NCBI GenBank assembly: GCA_025454875.1
Contig: JALONP010000001.1
Coordinates: 229,170-293,169, forward strand
DNA: 64,000 nt
From: Bacteroidia bacterium
GTDB lineage: Bacteria; Bacteroidota; Bacteroidia; UKL13-3
Direction: 5' to 3'
The notes beneath the pieces were generated by a model. It saw only the letters and a list, made by a program, of their open reading frames with translations. It was not told the DNA's origin and did not search any database. Below, piece by piece: positions 26,238 through 34,462 of the stretch. Every line of letters begins with the position of its first letter. Within the stretch, counting starts at the first letter, position 1. A program made the translations under genes and the position numbers.

Positions 26238-26344
26238 TATCTTGGGATAATTAAATAGAAGAAATATTAGCCTTGATTGTGATGGCCAAATCCTTAAGGA
26301 TACTGCTGGCTCATAAAGCGCTCGAAGATACAAAATTAAACAAC

Positions 26345-26372
26345 AAAGGCCCGAGCTAAAAAGCCGGACCTT
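26345..26372 (-). terminator. Hairpin after hsp20
   Basis: On the minus strand AAGGTCCGGCT pairs with AGCTCGGGCCTT (one G-U and one bulge) around TTTT. It lies 50 bases past the hsp20 stop and is followed by a broken T-run, so it is a moderate terminator between hsp20 and rpsF. Confidence 0.6.
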
Positions 26373-26421
26373 GCTGTTACCCTATGAAAATCTGGTGGTA
26401 TCTACCTCCCACCAAGAATCT

Positions 26422-26877
26422 TTATTTAATTGAAATATTGGTTTTTGCAGGTTTTGCCTCATTTTTAGGAACCTTAACCGTTAAGATTCCATCAACCATT
26501 GTTGCTTCAATTGCCTCTTTTTGTGCATGCTCAGGTAAGGTGAAGCTTTTGGAAAATTTACCATAAAAACTTTCAACTAAGTGATACTTATCTTCATTGC
26601 GCTCTGAGTGTAATTTACGTTCCCCCGAAATAAGCAAGCGATCTCCATCCATTTCAATTTGAATGTCTTCTTTGCGAACACCAGGTAAACTCAAATGCAA
26701 TTCATAAACATTTGCCGTTTCGATAATATCCGTGCGGGGTGTGAAAAATACATTTCGCTCAAACTTACCAGCGGCCTCGTTAAAAAAAGAATCAAAAACA
26801 TTCATCAAGTTGCTCGAAATCATTGAATCCCTCAACAATTCGCGTGAGCTGGTTGGTTTTAATTTTAACAGTGTCAT
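26422..26877 (-). CDS. Small heat-shock protein, Hsp20/alpha-crystallin family
   Basis: A 151-residue ATP-independent chaperone that holds unfolding proteins in the cytoplasm. The N-terminal arm (residues 1-45) contains the usual FDSFFNEA patch; the alpha-crystallin domain follows: PRTDIIETANVYELHLSLPGVRKEDIQIEMDGDRLLISGERK, then YGKFSKSFTLPEHA and VDGILTVKVPKNE. The C-terminal IxI-type motif appears as NISIK. No heat-shock operator of the CIRCE type was seen upstream. Monocistronic, ending at a moderate hairpin. Confidence 0.93.
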   Translation of the reverse strand: MTLLKLKPTSSRELLRDSMISSNLMNVFDSFFNEAAGKFERNVFFTPRTDIIETANVYELHLSLPGVRKEDIQIEMDGDRLLISGERKLHSERNEDKYHLVESFYGKFSKSFTLPEHAQKEAIEATMVDGILTVKVPKNEAKPAKTNISIK

Positions 26878-26989
26878 TTGATTGGATTATTTAGTTTACC
26901 CAAAGTTTTCAAACGACATTCCAATCAAAAAATTAGGTCATTTTGGCTTAAAAATGCAATTTTATCGTGCATGCATATTCAAAAACATG

Positions 26990-28327
26990 TCACTTTGACT
27001 TGTTTTTAAAATACTGGTTGAGTACCGTGGTAATTTTACGGGCAGCTTGACGGTTGAGTTCAACCATTAATTGTTGTTGAGAAAGTGGCTGTCGTTTAAC
27101 CTCAGTGAACAGTGATTTCCACTCAGGATTAGGGGGCGGTAAAAAATTGCCTGTTGGCAATTGTTCGTAAAGGTTTAATGTGGAACCCTTATAAATGAAT
27201 TGATGCTGTTCATCGAGTTGGGTAAATGTTAATTGATCACCCGATACTTCCTCACCAGAGCCAACTACAAGCAAACTGTAAGCAATTGTTAACGACAATT
27301 TTCTTGATTCATATGAATCATCATATGTTACTTTCCTAAATTTGGTTATTGCCGAAAACGTTCCTGTATAAGGATTTAAGATGTTTTCAGAAAAGGCTTC
27401 GTATGCGGTTCTTTGTTCGAGCTTAACTGGCTCTTCGGTATAATTTACCTGCATTTGCTTAACCCATAAAACATAGTTTAATCCAAGGTTTTGAGCCGCT
27501 TCAAGCGCTTGTTTCCTGTTTTCAATTGTACCCCATCCCCTAGCTGTTAATACATTGCGAAGTTCATTGGCTGTTGTTACTTTAACATATGCAAATCCAC
27601 TCTTTTGCAATCTGTCACCAATTAATTGTTCCAATTCAGGCATAGAATCAATAGGCAAAATCCCAATTCGTGTTGTTGCTTTTGCAATGGCTTCTTCTTG
27701 CCTTAATTTGGCATCCTTGTATTGATCGTCTTGTGCAACAATTTTAGAAAAGGTGTTGTACGCTTGTTGGTATTTGCCTTGATTGAGTTGGATGATGCCT
27801 TGTTTGTAAAGAGGCTCAAGCACTGTATTTAAACGCAGCACAGTAATCCCTTTATACAAGGTATCCAGTTTGGCTATGCGTTCAAACTTTTGTTCTGCTG
27901 CTTCAAATTTTTTCTCGTTCATTAAAACCAATGCTTCATCGTAGAGCGTACCCACGTATTCGGTGCGTATTTCAGCATACACATCATCATATTCATCGGG
28001 CCACCTTAATTGAACATTTACAGAAAGGGCATTTTGGTAAAAAAGCCTCGCATTAGTGTAGGCTTTAATCGCTTCCTCTACCTGATTTTGAATAACCAAT
28101 TGGTTAAAGCGGGCAAATTTTTGGTTCAATACCTTTTGGCCCGACTCTACTAGCCCTGCTATAGCCTTAGGATGATTGGGCTTATTTAAAAGTGCGTTGT
28201 AATAATAACTTACAGCATCATCATCTAGCCCTTTAAGTTGAGCAGCATCACCTTGTTTCACCAACTTATTACTTGGATTACAAGCCACTAAAAAAAGAAA
28301 TGCAAAAAAAATGCTGCTGCCTTTCAT
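26990..28327 (-). CDS. Tetratricopeptide-like lipoprotein
   Basis: A 445-residue lipoprotein: signal peptide ending in FLVAC (lipidation at C16), then helical repeats in the first 200 residues (DDAVSYYYNALLNKPNHPKA, EKKFEAAEQKFERIAKLD, QGKYQQAYNTFSKIVAQD) that resemble TPR units. The C-terminal half is of mixed fold, including TRIGILPIDSMPELEQLIGDRL, reminiscent of CsgG/LpoB-like lipoproteins that bind outer-membrane partners. No function can be assigned. It starts 3 bases after argS ends, so it is probably transcribed with argS. Confidence 0.7.
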   Translation of the reverse strand: MKGSSIFFAFLFLVACNPSNKLVKQGDAAQLKGLDDDAVSYYYNALLNKPNHPKAIAGLVESGQKVLNQKFARFNQLVIQNQVEEAIKAYTNARLFYQNALSVNVQLRWPDEYDDVYAEIRTEYVGTLYDEALVLMNEKKFEAAEQKFERIAKLDTLYKGITVLRLNTVLEPLYKQGIIQLNQGKYQQAYNTFSKIVAQDDQYKDAKLRQEEAIAKATTRIGILPIDSMPELEQLIGDRLQKSGFAYVKVTTANELRNVLTARGWGTIENRKQALEAAQNLGLNYVLWVKQMQVNYTEEPVKLEQRTAYEAFSENILNPYTGTFSAITKFRKVTYDDSYESRKLSLTIAYSLLVVGSGEEVSGDQLTFTQLDEQHQFIYKGSTLNLYEQLPTGNFLPPPNPEWKSLFTEVKRQPLSQQQLMVELNRQAARKITTVLNQYFKNKSK

Positions 28328-28330
28328 TGT

Positions 28331-30100
28331 TTACATTCTTTGTGGCACTTCAATTCCAAGCAAATTACAACCTGATGCAATGATGTTTGACGCAAATACG
28401 CTCAATTGCAAACGCATGTTTTTTACCTGCTCATTCTGTTCTTTTAAGATTGGACAAGCATGGTAAAAACCACTAAAACATTTAGCCAACTCATAAACAT
28501 AGTTTGCCAATACTCCTGGGCTCAGCTCAGCTGCTGCTGCTTTAAGTATGTCTGGGTATCGGTTAAACAATTGAATAAGCTCCATCTCAGATGGCTCCAA
28601 TGAAATACCTGAAATCGCTTCTTTTGAAAAACCTCCAGCGTTACGAAGTATAGATTGAATCCGAGCGTATGTATATTGAATAAATGGACCAGTATTGCCT
28701 TGAAAATCGATAGACTCAGCCGGATTAAATAGCATTTTTTTGCGTGGATCTACTTTAAGTAAAAAATACTTAAGCGCTCCCAATCCAATGGTTTGATAGA
28801 GAGCTGTTAACTCTTCAGCAGTTAGCCCTTGTGTTTTGCCAAGAGCTTCTGTTGTTTCAGCAGCTGTCCGAATCATTTCTTCCATTAAGTCGTCTGCATC
28901 TACAACCGTACCTTCCCTGCTTTTCATTTTACCATGTGGCAATTCCACCATCCCATAACTTAAATGAAAAATACCCTCTGCATACGATTTCCCTAATTTT
29001 TGGCAAATCAACTTGAGTACTTTAAAATGGTAATCTTGCTCATTCCCTACAACATAAATAGAACGTTCGCAACCAAAGTCTGCATACTTAAGTTCGGCCG
29101 TACCTATGTCTTGAGTTATGTAAACAGAAGTACCATCACCTCTTAGCAATAACTTTTGATCGAGCCCATCAGCAGTTAAATCAACCCAAACTGACCCATC
29201 ATCCTTTTGGTAAAAAACATTTTTTTGCAAGCCTTCTTGCACAATTTCTTTACCAAGTAAATAGGTATTGCTTTCGTAATAAAACTGATCAAAATGCACT
29301 CCCATCTGTTTGTATGTAGCATGAAAACCTTCATACACCCAATCATTCATCATTTTCCAGATACGAATGGTTTCAGGGTCGCCAGCTTCCCACTTGCGCA
29401 AAAGCTCTTGTGCAGCCAATATACTTGGTGCATTTTTCTCTGCTTCTTCAGGAGTTGAACCTTTTTCAATAAGCTCTTGTTGTTCCTTTTTATATTGTTT
29501 ATCAAACGCTACATAGTATTTACCTACCAAATGATCTCCTTTAATTCCTGAAGAACTTGGTGTTTCATTGCTATTAGATTGAATCCAAGCGAGCATGCTT
29601 TTGCAAATATGAATGCCCCTATCGTTAACCAGGTTACATGTAATTACTTCGTAGCCATCAGCTTTGAGTATTTGTGAAACTGCATAACCTAAAAGGTTGT
29701 TGCGGATATGCCCTAAATGCAAAGGCTTGTTTGTATTAGGCGAAGAATATTCGACCAATACTTTTTGTTTGCTCTTTGCAGGTGCAAATCCATATGTGGG
29801 ATTGCTAAAATTTGCTGCTACAAACATTAACCAATGGTCGGGATGAATACTCAGGTTTAAAAATCCTTTTACAACATTATGCGACTCTATCCAACTTACG
29901 TTGGCTTGCAAATAAGCCCCAAGTTCGCTTGCTGTTTGTTCAGGTCCTTTTTTTGATTGTTTTAAATAAGGAAAAACAACAAAGGTAAATTGGCCTTCAA
30001 AACCGGCATGGGTTGGCTCGATAACAACTTGTGGACTGACCGTTTGATATAATGAGGTAAGTGCCTCAGCAATTTCAGTTTTGAGTTCTTGTTCTAACAT
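28331..30100 (-). CDS. argS: Arginyl-tRNA synthetase
   Basis: A 589-residue class I aminoacyl-tRNA synthetase. The HIGH motif appears as HLGH (128-131) in SSPNTNKPLHLGHIRNN; the KMSKS-like loop is GKMKSREGTVV. An N-terminal Add-1 domain (residues 1-95) and a C-terminal DALR anticodon-binding domain (ILRNAG to the end, closing VPQRM) complete the standard order. It lies 3 bases from both neighbours: an SDR gene upstream and the TPR-like lipoprotein gene downstream, so the run from 31494 to 26990 is probably one operon. Confidence 0.97.
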   Translation of the reverse strand: MLEQELKTEIAEALTSLYQTVSPQVVIEPTHAGFEGQFTFVVFPYLKQSKKGPEQTASELGAYLQANVSWIESHNVVKGFLNLSIHPDHWLMFVAANFSNPTYGFAPAKSKQKVLVEYSSPNTNKPLHLGHIRNNLLGYAVSQILKADGYEVITCNLVNDRGIHICKSMLAWIQSNSNETPSSSGIKGDHLVGKYYVAFDKQYKKEQQELIEKGSTPEEAEKNAPSILAAQELLRKWEAGDPETIRIWKMMNDWVYEGFHATYKQMGVHFDQFYYESNTYLLGKEIVQEGLQKNVFYQKDDGSVWVDLTADGLDQKLLLRGDGTSVYITQDIGTAELKYADFGCERSIYVVGNEQDYHFKVLKLICQKLGKSYAEGIFHLSYGMVELPHGKMKSREGTVVDADDLMEEMIRTAAETTEALGKTQGLTAEELTALYQTIGLGALKYFLLKVDPRKKMLFNPAESIDFQGNTGPFIQYTYARIQSILRNAGGFSKEAISGISLEPSEMELIQLFNRYPDILKAAAAELSPGVLANYVYELAKCFSGFYHACPILKEQNEQVKNMRLQLSVFASNIIASGCNLLGIEVPQRM

Positions 30101-30103
30101 AAC

Positions 30104-30955
30104 CTAAAAAGGGCTGTTTTTTTCTTTTGATACAAATTTAAACACCATCCAATCGACCCAATTGGGAAAAAACCGATTGATAAAATTAGCCAAGTGTCCT
30201 TGCAAGGTGAGTATTTTTTGCCTTTTACGTAACTTAACCAACTTCACAATTGAATCAGCAACCACCGATGGTGGCATTAACTTCGTTTCGTCTAGAGGAG
30301 ATTCCGCTTGGGAGTTACCATTTTTGTTTAACGCAGTATTCCGAATATTAGATGCAGTATATCCAGGATACACAATTCCAACATGTAGTCCTTTAAGCAA
30401 GGTTTCAATTCGAAGTGATTGCATAAATCCCGCAATCGCATATTTTGAAGCAGAATACCCTGTGCGCCCGGGTAGCCCAACCAAACCAGACACCGAAGAC
30501 ACCGAAACTACCGACCCTTTGTTTTCAAGCAAATATGGCAAAGCAAACTTTGTGCAGTACACGGTTCCCCAAAAATTCGTATCCATCACTTGTTTAATCA
30601 CACCTAAGTCACAATCGGCTAATATAGCCCGCATGCTAATACCCGCATTGTTAACCAAAACATGTAAAGTTCCAAAATGGCTTACAGCTTGGTTAACCAA
30701 ATTTTGACATGCTTCCTCGCTACTTACATCGCAAACAATAGTAAGTACTTCTTTAGCTCCTAGTTCTTTACATTTTGCGGCTACTGCTTTTAGATTTTCA
30801 ATTGAACGAGACGCTAAAACAAGCTTACAATGTTCAACAGCAAATGCATATGCCGTTGCCTCGCCTATACCAGAAGAGGCCCCAGTAATAAGTACAATCT
30901 TTTGTGTGAGAGGTGTTGGCAAACGATGGGATTTGAGCGGCTTTTTCGAGTTCAT
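30104..30955 (-). CDS. Short-chain dehydrogenase/reductase, DltE-like
   Basis: A 283-residue SDR with TGASSGIGEA as the NAD(P)-binding motif, VLVNNAGISMRA, the catalytic Ser in SSVSGLVGLPG and YSASK as YxxxK. The C-terminal extension (KILTLQGHLANFINRFFPNWVDW) is typical of the lipid-directed or membrane-associated SDR subgroup, but the substrate is unknown. I placed the start at 30955, where the upstream gene's stop and this ATG share one base (TAATG); a start at 30967 is possible. It lies between the redoxin and argS genes. Confidence 0.87.
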   Translation of the reverse strand: MNSKKPLKSHRLPTPLTQKIVLITGASSGIGEATAYAFAVEHCKLVLASRSIENLKAVAAKCKELGAKEVLTIVCDVSSEEACQNLVNQAVSHFGTLHVLVNNAGISMRAILADCDLGVIKQVMDTNFWGTVYCTKFALPYLLENKGSVVSVSSVSGLVGLPGRTGYSASKYAIAGFMQSLRIETLLKGLHVGIVYPGYTASNIRNTALNKNGNSQAESPLDETKLMPPSVVADSIVKLVKLRKRQKILTLQGHLANFINRFFPNWVDWMVFKFVSKEKNSPF

Positions 30956-31494
30956 TATGTTTTCCAAACAATGGGCGTGCCATTATTAGGTATCTCTGGA
31001 AAGTCTATTTCCATACCGTCCAATGTTTCTTCAATTGCATCTTCCAAATACGCTGAGGTTACGCCCGAAGCACTTTCCCAGTTATCGTCAATGGCTCCTT
31101 TATAAACCAACTCCCGCTTTGAGTTAAACAAAAAAACCTCCGGATTGCATGATGCGCCAAAACGCTTAGCTACACTTTGATCTGTATCTTTTAGGTACAT
31201 AAAGTTAATCTTGTGTAGATTGAAATGGTAAGCAGCAAGTTTGTTTTTCTCAAGGCTATCGTCAGGCGACTGCACTTGATCATTTGAGTTGATACCAATA
31301 ATGCCGAGGTTATCGTCTTCATATTTTTCAAACAATTTGATTAACCTGTCGCTGTAGGCCTGTGATACGGGTGAACTATTGCACGTGAAAACAACAGCCA
31401 ATGCATACTTATCAGCATATTCAAAACTAGAGTGTAACTTATCATCAAATCCAATAAGGTTAAACTCGGGCAATCTGTCTCCTATTTTTAGCAT
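30955..31494 (-). CDS. Redoxin-domain protein with a single active-site Cys
   Basis: A 179-residue thioredoxin-fold protein of the AhpC/TSA-redoxin group. The beginning (LKIGDRLPEFNLIGFDDKLHS) and VVFTCNSSPVSQAYSDRLIKL fit the small bacterial redoxins whose usual motif is FTCNHCPYV. Here the first Cys (C38) is kept but the second is Ser41, so it cannot work as a CxxC dithiol reductase at that site; a one-Cys peroxidase-like or structural role is possible. The cis-Pro region reads CNPEVFLFN with an extra Cys. First gene of the likely redoxin-SDR-argS-lipoprotein operon. Confidence 0.8.
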   Translation of the reverse strand: MLKIGDRLPEFNLIGFDDKLHSSFEYADKYALAVVFTCNSSPVSQAYSDRLIKLFEKYEDDNLGIIGINSNDQVQSPDDSLEKNKLAAYHFNLHKINFMYLKDTDQSVAKRFGASCNPEVFLFNSKRELVYKGAIDDNWESASGVTSAYLEDAIEETLDGMEIDFPEIPNNGTPIVWKT

Positions 31495-31591
31495 GGTACT
31501 TGGTTATTTTGAGTTTGGTTTTGGAGGGTGCAAAATAAGTATTTTATTGCAGCAAAATATAGCCTTTATGGCTTTTTAATTATTGACTTGC

Positions 31592-32713
31592 ATGAAGATC
31601 ATTGAAGTTGAAACCACAAAACACAGGTCGCAATTTAACCAACTGCCACACAGGCTTTACCAGCACGACCAAGAATGGGTTTCTCACTTAACCAAAGATA
31701 TTGAAGCAGTATTTGACCCAACAGAAAATCCCTATTTTAAAACGGGAGAGGCAAAAAGGTGGCTATTGCTTAGCAATACAAACGAGCCAATTGGCCGGGT
31801 AGCAGCATTTTTTAACACAAAATATATTGAACAAACCCAACAAAAAATTGGAGGGATGGGATTTTTTGAGTGTATACAAGACGAGCGTGCTGCGTTTTTA
31901 TTATTTGATACATGCCAAAATTGGCTCCTCTCAAAAGGAATGATTGGAATGGATGGCCCAATTAATTTTGGAGAGCGCGACCGCTTTTGGGGACTCATGG
32001 TAAAAGGGTATAAACACCCCTCTTATCTTGAAAACTACAACCCTCCATTTTACCAAAATTGGTTTGAGCAGTATGGATTTGAGCAAATGTTTGAACAATC
32101 AACATCTGAGATTACCGTTGAAACGTTTAATTACGAACGATTTAACCGCATTTCACAGCGAGTGCTTCAAAATCCTACATACCAATTCAAACATTTTGTT
32201 TGGGGCGAACTTGAACAATTTGCAAACGACTTTTTAACCATATACAACCAAGCCTGGGCGCACAGGCCTGATTTTGTTCCAATGACCATTGAACGCGTAC
32301 GGCATGTATTGCGTTCACTTAAGCCCATTTTACTCGAGAATATTATTTGGTTTGTGTACGCAAATGGCGAGCCCGCAGGCTTTTACATTAATGTGATTGA
32401 GGTAAACCAATTGTTTAAACCCTTAAAAGGAAAAATGAATTGGTGGTCGAAACTACTTTTTGTTTGGCACCGTACTTTTGGCAAAGTAGACAGGGTGCGC
32501 GGTATTGTATTTGGTGTTGTGCCTAAATACCAAAATTTAGGCCTCGAAACCGGAATGATTATGAATTTTCACAATGCTATTTTAAAACATCCGCATATTC
32601 GAGCATCAGAGCTTGCATGGATTGGCGATTTTAATCCCAAAATGCACTCTCTATTTGAAGCGCTTGGTGCCAAAACTACCAAAGTTCACCGCACCTACCG
32701 TAAATTGTTTTAA
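31592..32713 (+). CDS. GNAT-like acyltransferase family protein, function unknown
   Basis: A 373-residue cytoplasmic protein related to the YghO-like group of N-acetyltransferase-fold proteins. Recognisable parts are an N-terminal domain with FNQLPHRLYQHDQEWV and the PINFGERDRFWGLMVKGY stretch, then a second half ending GVVPKYQNLGLETGMIMNFH, where GLETG occupies the acetyl-CoA loop region of GNAT folds, and SELAWIGDFNPKMHSLFEALGA. Substrate unknown. The start at 31592 is the first ATG; an upstream TTG at 31583 is less likely. Its stop codon shares the palindrome TTAA with that of convergent pabB. Confidence 0.7.
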   Translation: MKIIEVETTKHRSQFNQLPHRLYQHDQEWVSHLTKDIEAVFDPTENPYFKTGEAKRWLLLSNTNEPIGRVAAFFNTKYIEQTQQKIGGMGFFECIQDERAAFLLFDTCQNWLLSKGMIGMDGPINFGERDRFWGLMVKGYKHPSYLENYNPPFYQNWFEQYGFEQMFEQSTSEITVETFNYERFNRISQRVLQNPTYQFKHFVWGELEQFANDFLTIYNQAWAHRPDFVPMTIERVRHVLRSLKPILLENIIWFVYANGEPAGFYINVIEVNQLFKPLKGKMNWWSKLLFVWHRTFGKVDRVRGIVFGVVPKYQNLGLETGMIMNFHNAILKHPHIRASELAWIGDFNPKMHSLFEALGAKTTKVHRTYRKLF

Positions 32714-33972
32714 CAGTTTTGCAAGGCTTGCACCATTCCTTTAGCTTTTAACAAACACTCCTCATACTCTGCTTCTGGATCTGAATCGTAGGTAATGGCG
32801 CTGCCAACCTCAAAATTAAGATAACCGCTTTGGGAATTGTATTGGATTGTTCGAATCACTACATTAAAATCCGCTTCTCCGTTCGGAGCAATGTAACCAA
32901 TGGTTCCCGAATACAACCCTCGTTTTGTGCGTTCAAATTGTTCAATAAGCTCCATAGCGCGAATTTTTGGCGCACCAGTCATGCTTCCCATTGGGAAGAT
33001 GTTAGCTAAGCATTGCTCAATAGATATTTCTGGTTTTAAGGTAGCCGAAACTGTTGATACCATTTGATGCACTTGTTGAAAAGAGTATATACCAAAAAGT
33101 TCATTTACCACCACACTTCCGGTTATGGCTGACTTGGCCAAGTCGTTTCGAACCAGGTCTACAATCATTAAATTCTCGGCTCGTTCTTTTTCGGAATGCA
33201 ATAGCTGATTTCGAAAAAATTGATCCTGCACCGAGTCTTCACTGCGTTTGGCTGTTCCTTTTATAGGTTGAGAATAACAAGTATTGCCCTCCACTCGCAC
33301 AAACCTTTCAGGACTTGCACCTATGGCATATAAATGGTTGAATTTTAAATAGGAAGCAAACGGCATTGGAGAAATATTCTTTAAAACATTCATTAACCTG
33401 GCCGGATTTACTCGCGCATGCTGGGCAAAAAACTCTGTGCAATAGTTAAGTTCATAAACATCCCCATTTACAATATGTGACCTAATTGATTCTACATCTT
33501 TAATATAATCATGTTTAGATACCTTGGGAGCAACCTGCACTGCTTGATGTGCCGCTGGTGTTTCAGTTGTTTCTAAAATTTCGGCAATAACCTCCATGCC
33601 CTTAATCACCTGAAATTGATTATTGATTACAACCAATTGTTGGGGAATAAAAAAGCTCGCGACTGGAAAACCAATCCCATCTTCATGGTTTGAAACAAGT
33701 TCCTCAAGCCAATTTTTAGCATCATAAGCGATTAATCCAAAGCACCAATCACCATGCCTTTTTCTAAATGCAGCAAGTGCTTCAAACGGGTTTTCGGTAT
33801 CGACTTGAAAAATATGCTTGGCCCCTGCGGCAATAATAAGTTCATAGGTACCCAATCCGCATGCAGGCTTGTTTTTATTAGAATCAAGCACGAGTGCGAC
33901 ATCAAACTGCGATGCCCAAAACGGAGCCTTGTTACATACTAATTGGTACTGGGTTTCGGTAAGTTGGTACAT
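32710..33972 (-). CDS. pabB: Aminodeoxychorismate synthase component I
   Basis: A 420-residue chorismate-binding enzyme that makes 4-amino-4-deoxychorismate from chorismate and ammonia for folate synthesis. The core carries VYELNYCTEFFA, the PIKGTAKR stretch with the essential Lys, ERAENLMIVDLVRNDLAK, the metal-binding region IFPMGSMTGAPKIRAMELI and GLYSGTIGYI near the end. PIKGTAKR and the absence of anthranilate-specific features favour PabB over TrpE. Neither the glutaminase subunit (PabA) nor pabC is adjacent. It converges with the GNAT-like gene, sharing TTAA. Confidence 0.92.
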   Translation of the reverse strand: MYQLTETQYQLVCNKAPFWASQFDVALVLDSNKNKPACGLGTYELIIAAGAKHIFQVDTENPFEALAAFRKRHGDWCFGLIAYDAKNWLEELVSNHEDGIGFPVASFFIPQQLVVINNQFQVIKGMEVIAEILETTETPAAHQAVQVAPKVSKHDYIKDVESIRSHIVNGDVYELNYCTEFFAQHARVNPARLMNVLKNISPMPFASYLKFNHLYAIGASPERFVRVEGNTCYSQPIKGTAKRSEDSVQDQFFRNQLLHSEKERAENLMIVDLVRNDLAKSAITGSVVVNELFGIYSFQQVHQMVSTVSATLKPEISIEQCLANIFPMGSMTGAPKIRAMELIEQFERTKRGLYSGTIGYIAPNGEADFNVVIRTIQYNSQSGYLNFEVGSAITYDSDPEAEYEECLLKAKGMVQALQNC

Positions 33973-33990
33973 TCCTATTCAGGTTCAAAT

Positions 33991-34449
33991 TTATGGAATA
34001 GAATCGGTTGGTGGAGGCTCGAATTGGGGAACTTCTTCTATATATACTTTCAATACCCCAGGCCCATTTACCAAACCTAAATGTTTGGCCGCCCTGTATG
34101 ATAAATCAATAATGCGTTTGCGGTGATGAGGGCCTCTATCATTTACCCTAACCACAACCCATTTACCGTTTTTGGGATTGGTTACTTTAAGCAAGGTTCC
34201 AAAAGGCAGGGTTCTATGAGCAGCGGTAAGTTCCTTTTTTCGATAACGCTCACCATTGGCTGTTTTACGTCCTTCAAATTTCGCTGCATAATAAGAAGCA
34301 TATCCTGTATCGCGGTATACTTGTTTCCAAGCACTGTCGATTACAGCTTGTTGAGCAATTCCATTAACACTGCCTGTACACATCAATAATATATACAGGC
34401 CGATGGGATACCCAACTTTTGATGTAATTTTACCCCACATACCTTGCAA
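33991..34449 (-). CDS. RlpA-like double-psi beta-barrel protein
   Basis: A 152-residue protein with an N-terminal signal peptide (VGYPIGLYILLMCTGSVNGIA) and an RlpA-type double-psi beta-barrel: GYASYYAAKFEGRKTANGERYRK, LTAAHRTLPFGTLLKVTN, VVVRVNDRGPHHRKRIIDLSYRAAKHLGL. The conserved Asp and Arg in VNDRGP mark the septal lytic transglycosylase family, which acts on denuded peptidoglycan at the division site. There is no SPOR domain. The start at 34449 overlaps the promoter region of divergent rarA; 34440 is an alternative. Confidence 0.88.
   Translation of the reverse strand: MQGMWGKITSKVGYPIGLYILLMCTGSVNGIAQQAVIDSAWKQVYRDTGYASYYAAKFEGRKTANGERYRKKELTAAHRTLPFGTLLKVTNPKNGKWVVVRVNDRGPHHRKRIIDLSYRAAKHLGLVNGPGVLKVYIEEVPQFEPPPTDSIP
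34418..34446 (+). promoter_or_regulatory. Possible promoter of rarA
   Basis: TTTG, 18 nt, TACCTTG, one base off the -7 consensus, 16 bases before the rarA start. It lies inside the start of the divergent rlpA-like gene. Confidence 0.3.
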
Positions 34450-34462
34450 TATAGCTTTTCAA

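Noticed and set aside
32710..33972. trpE rather than pabB
   Set aside because: The PIKGTAKR motif and the absence of anthranilate-synthase-specific stretches and of trpG/trpD neighbours favour PabB.
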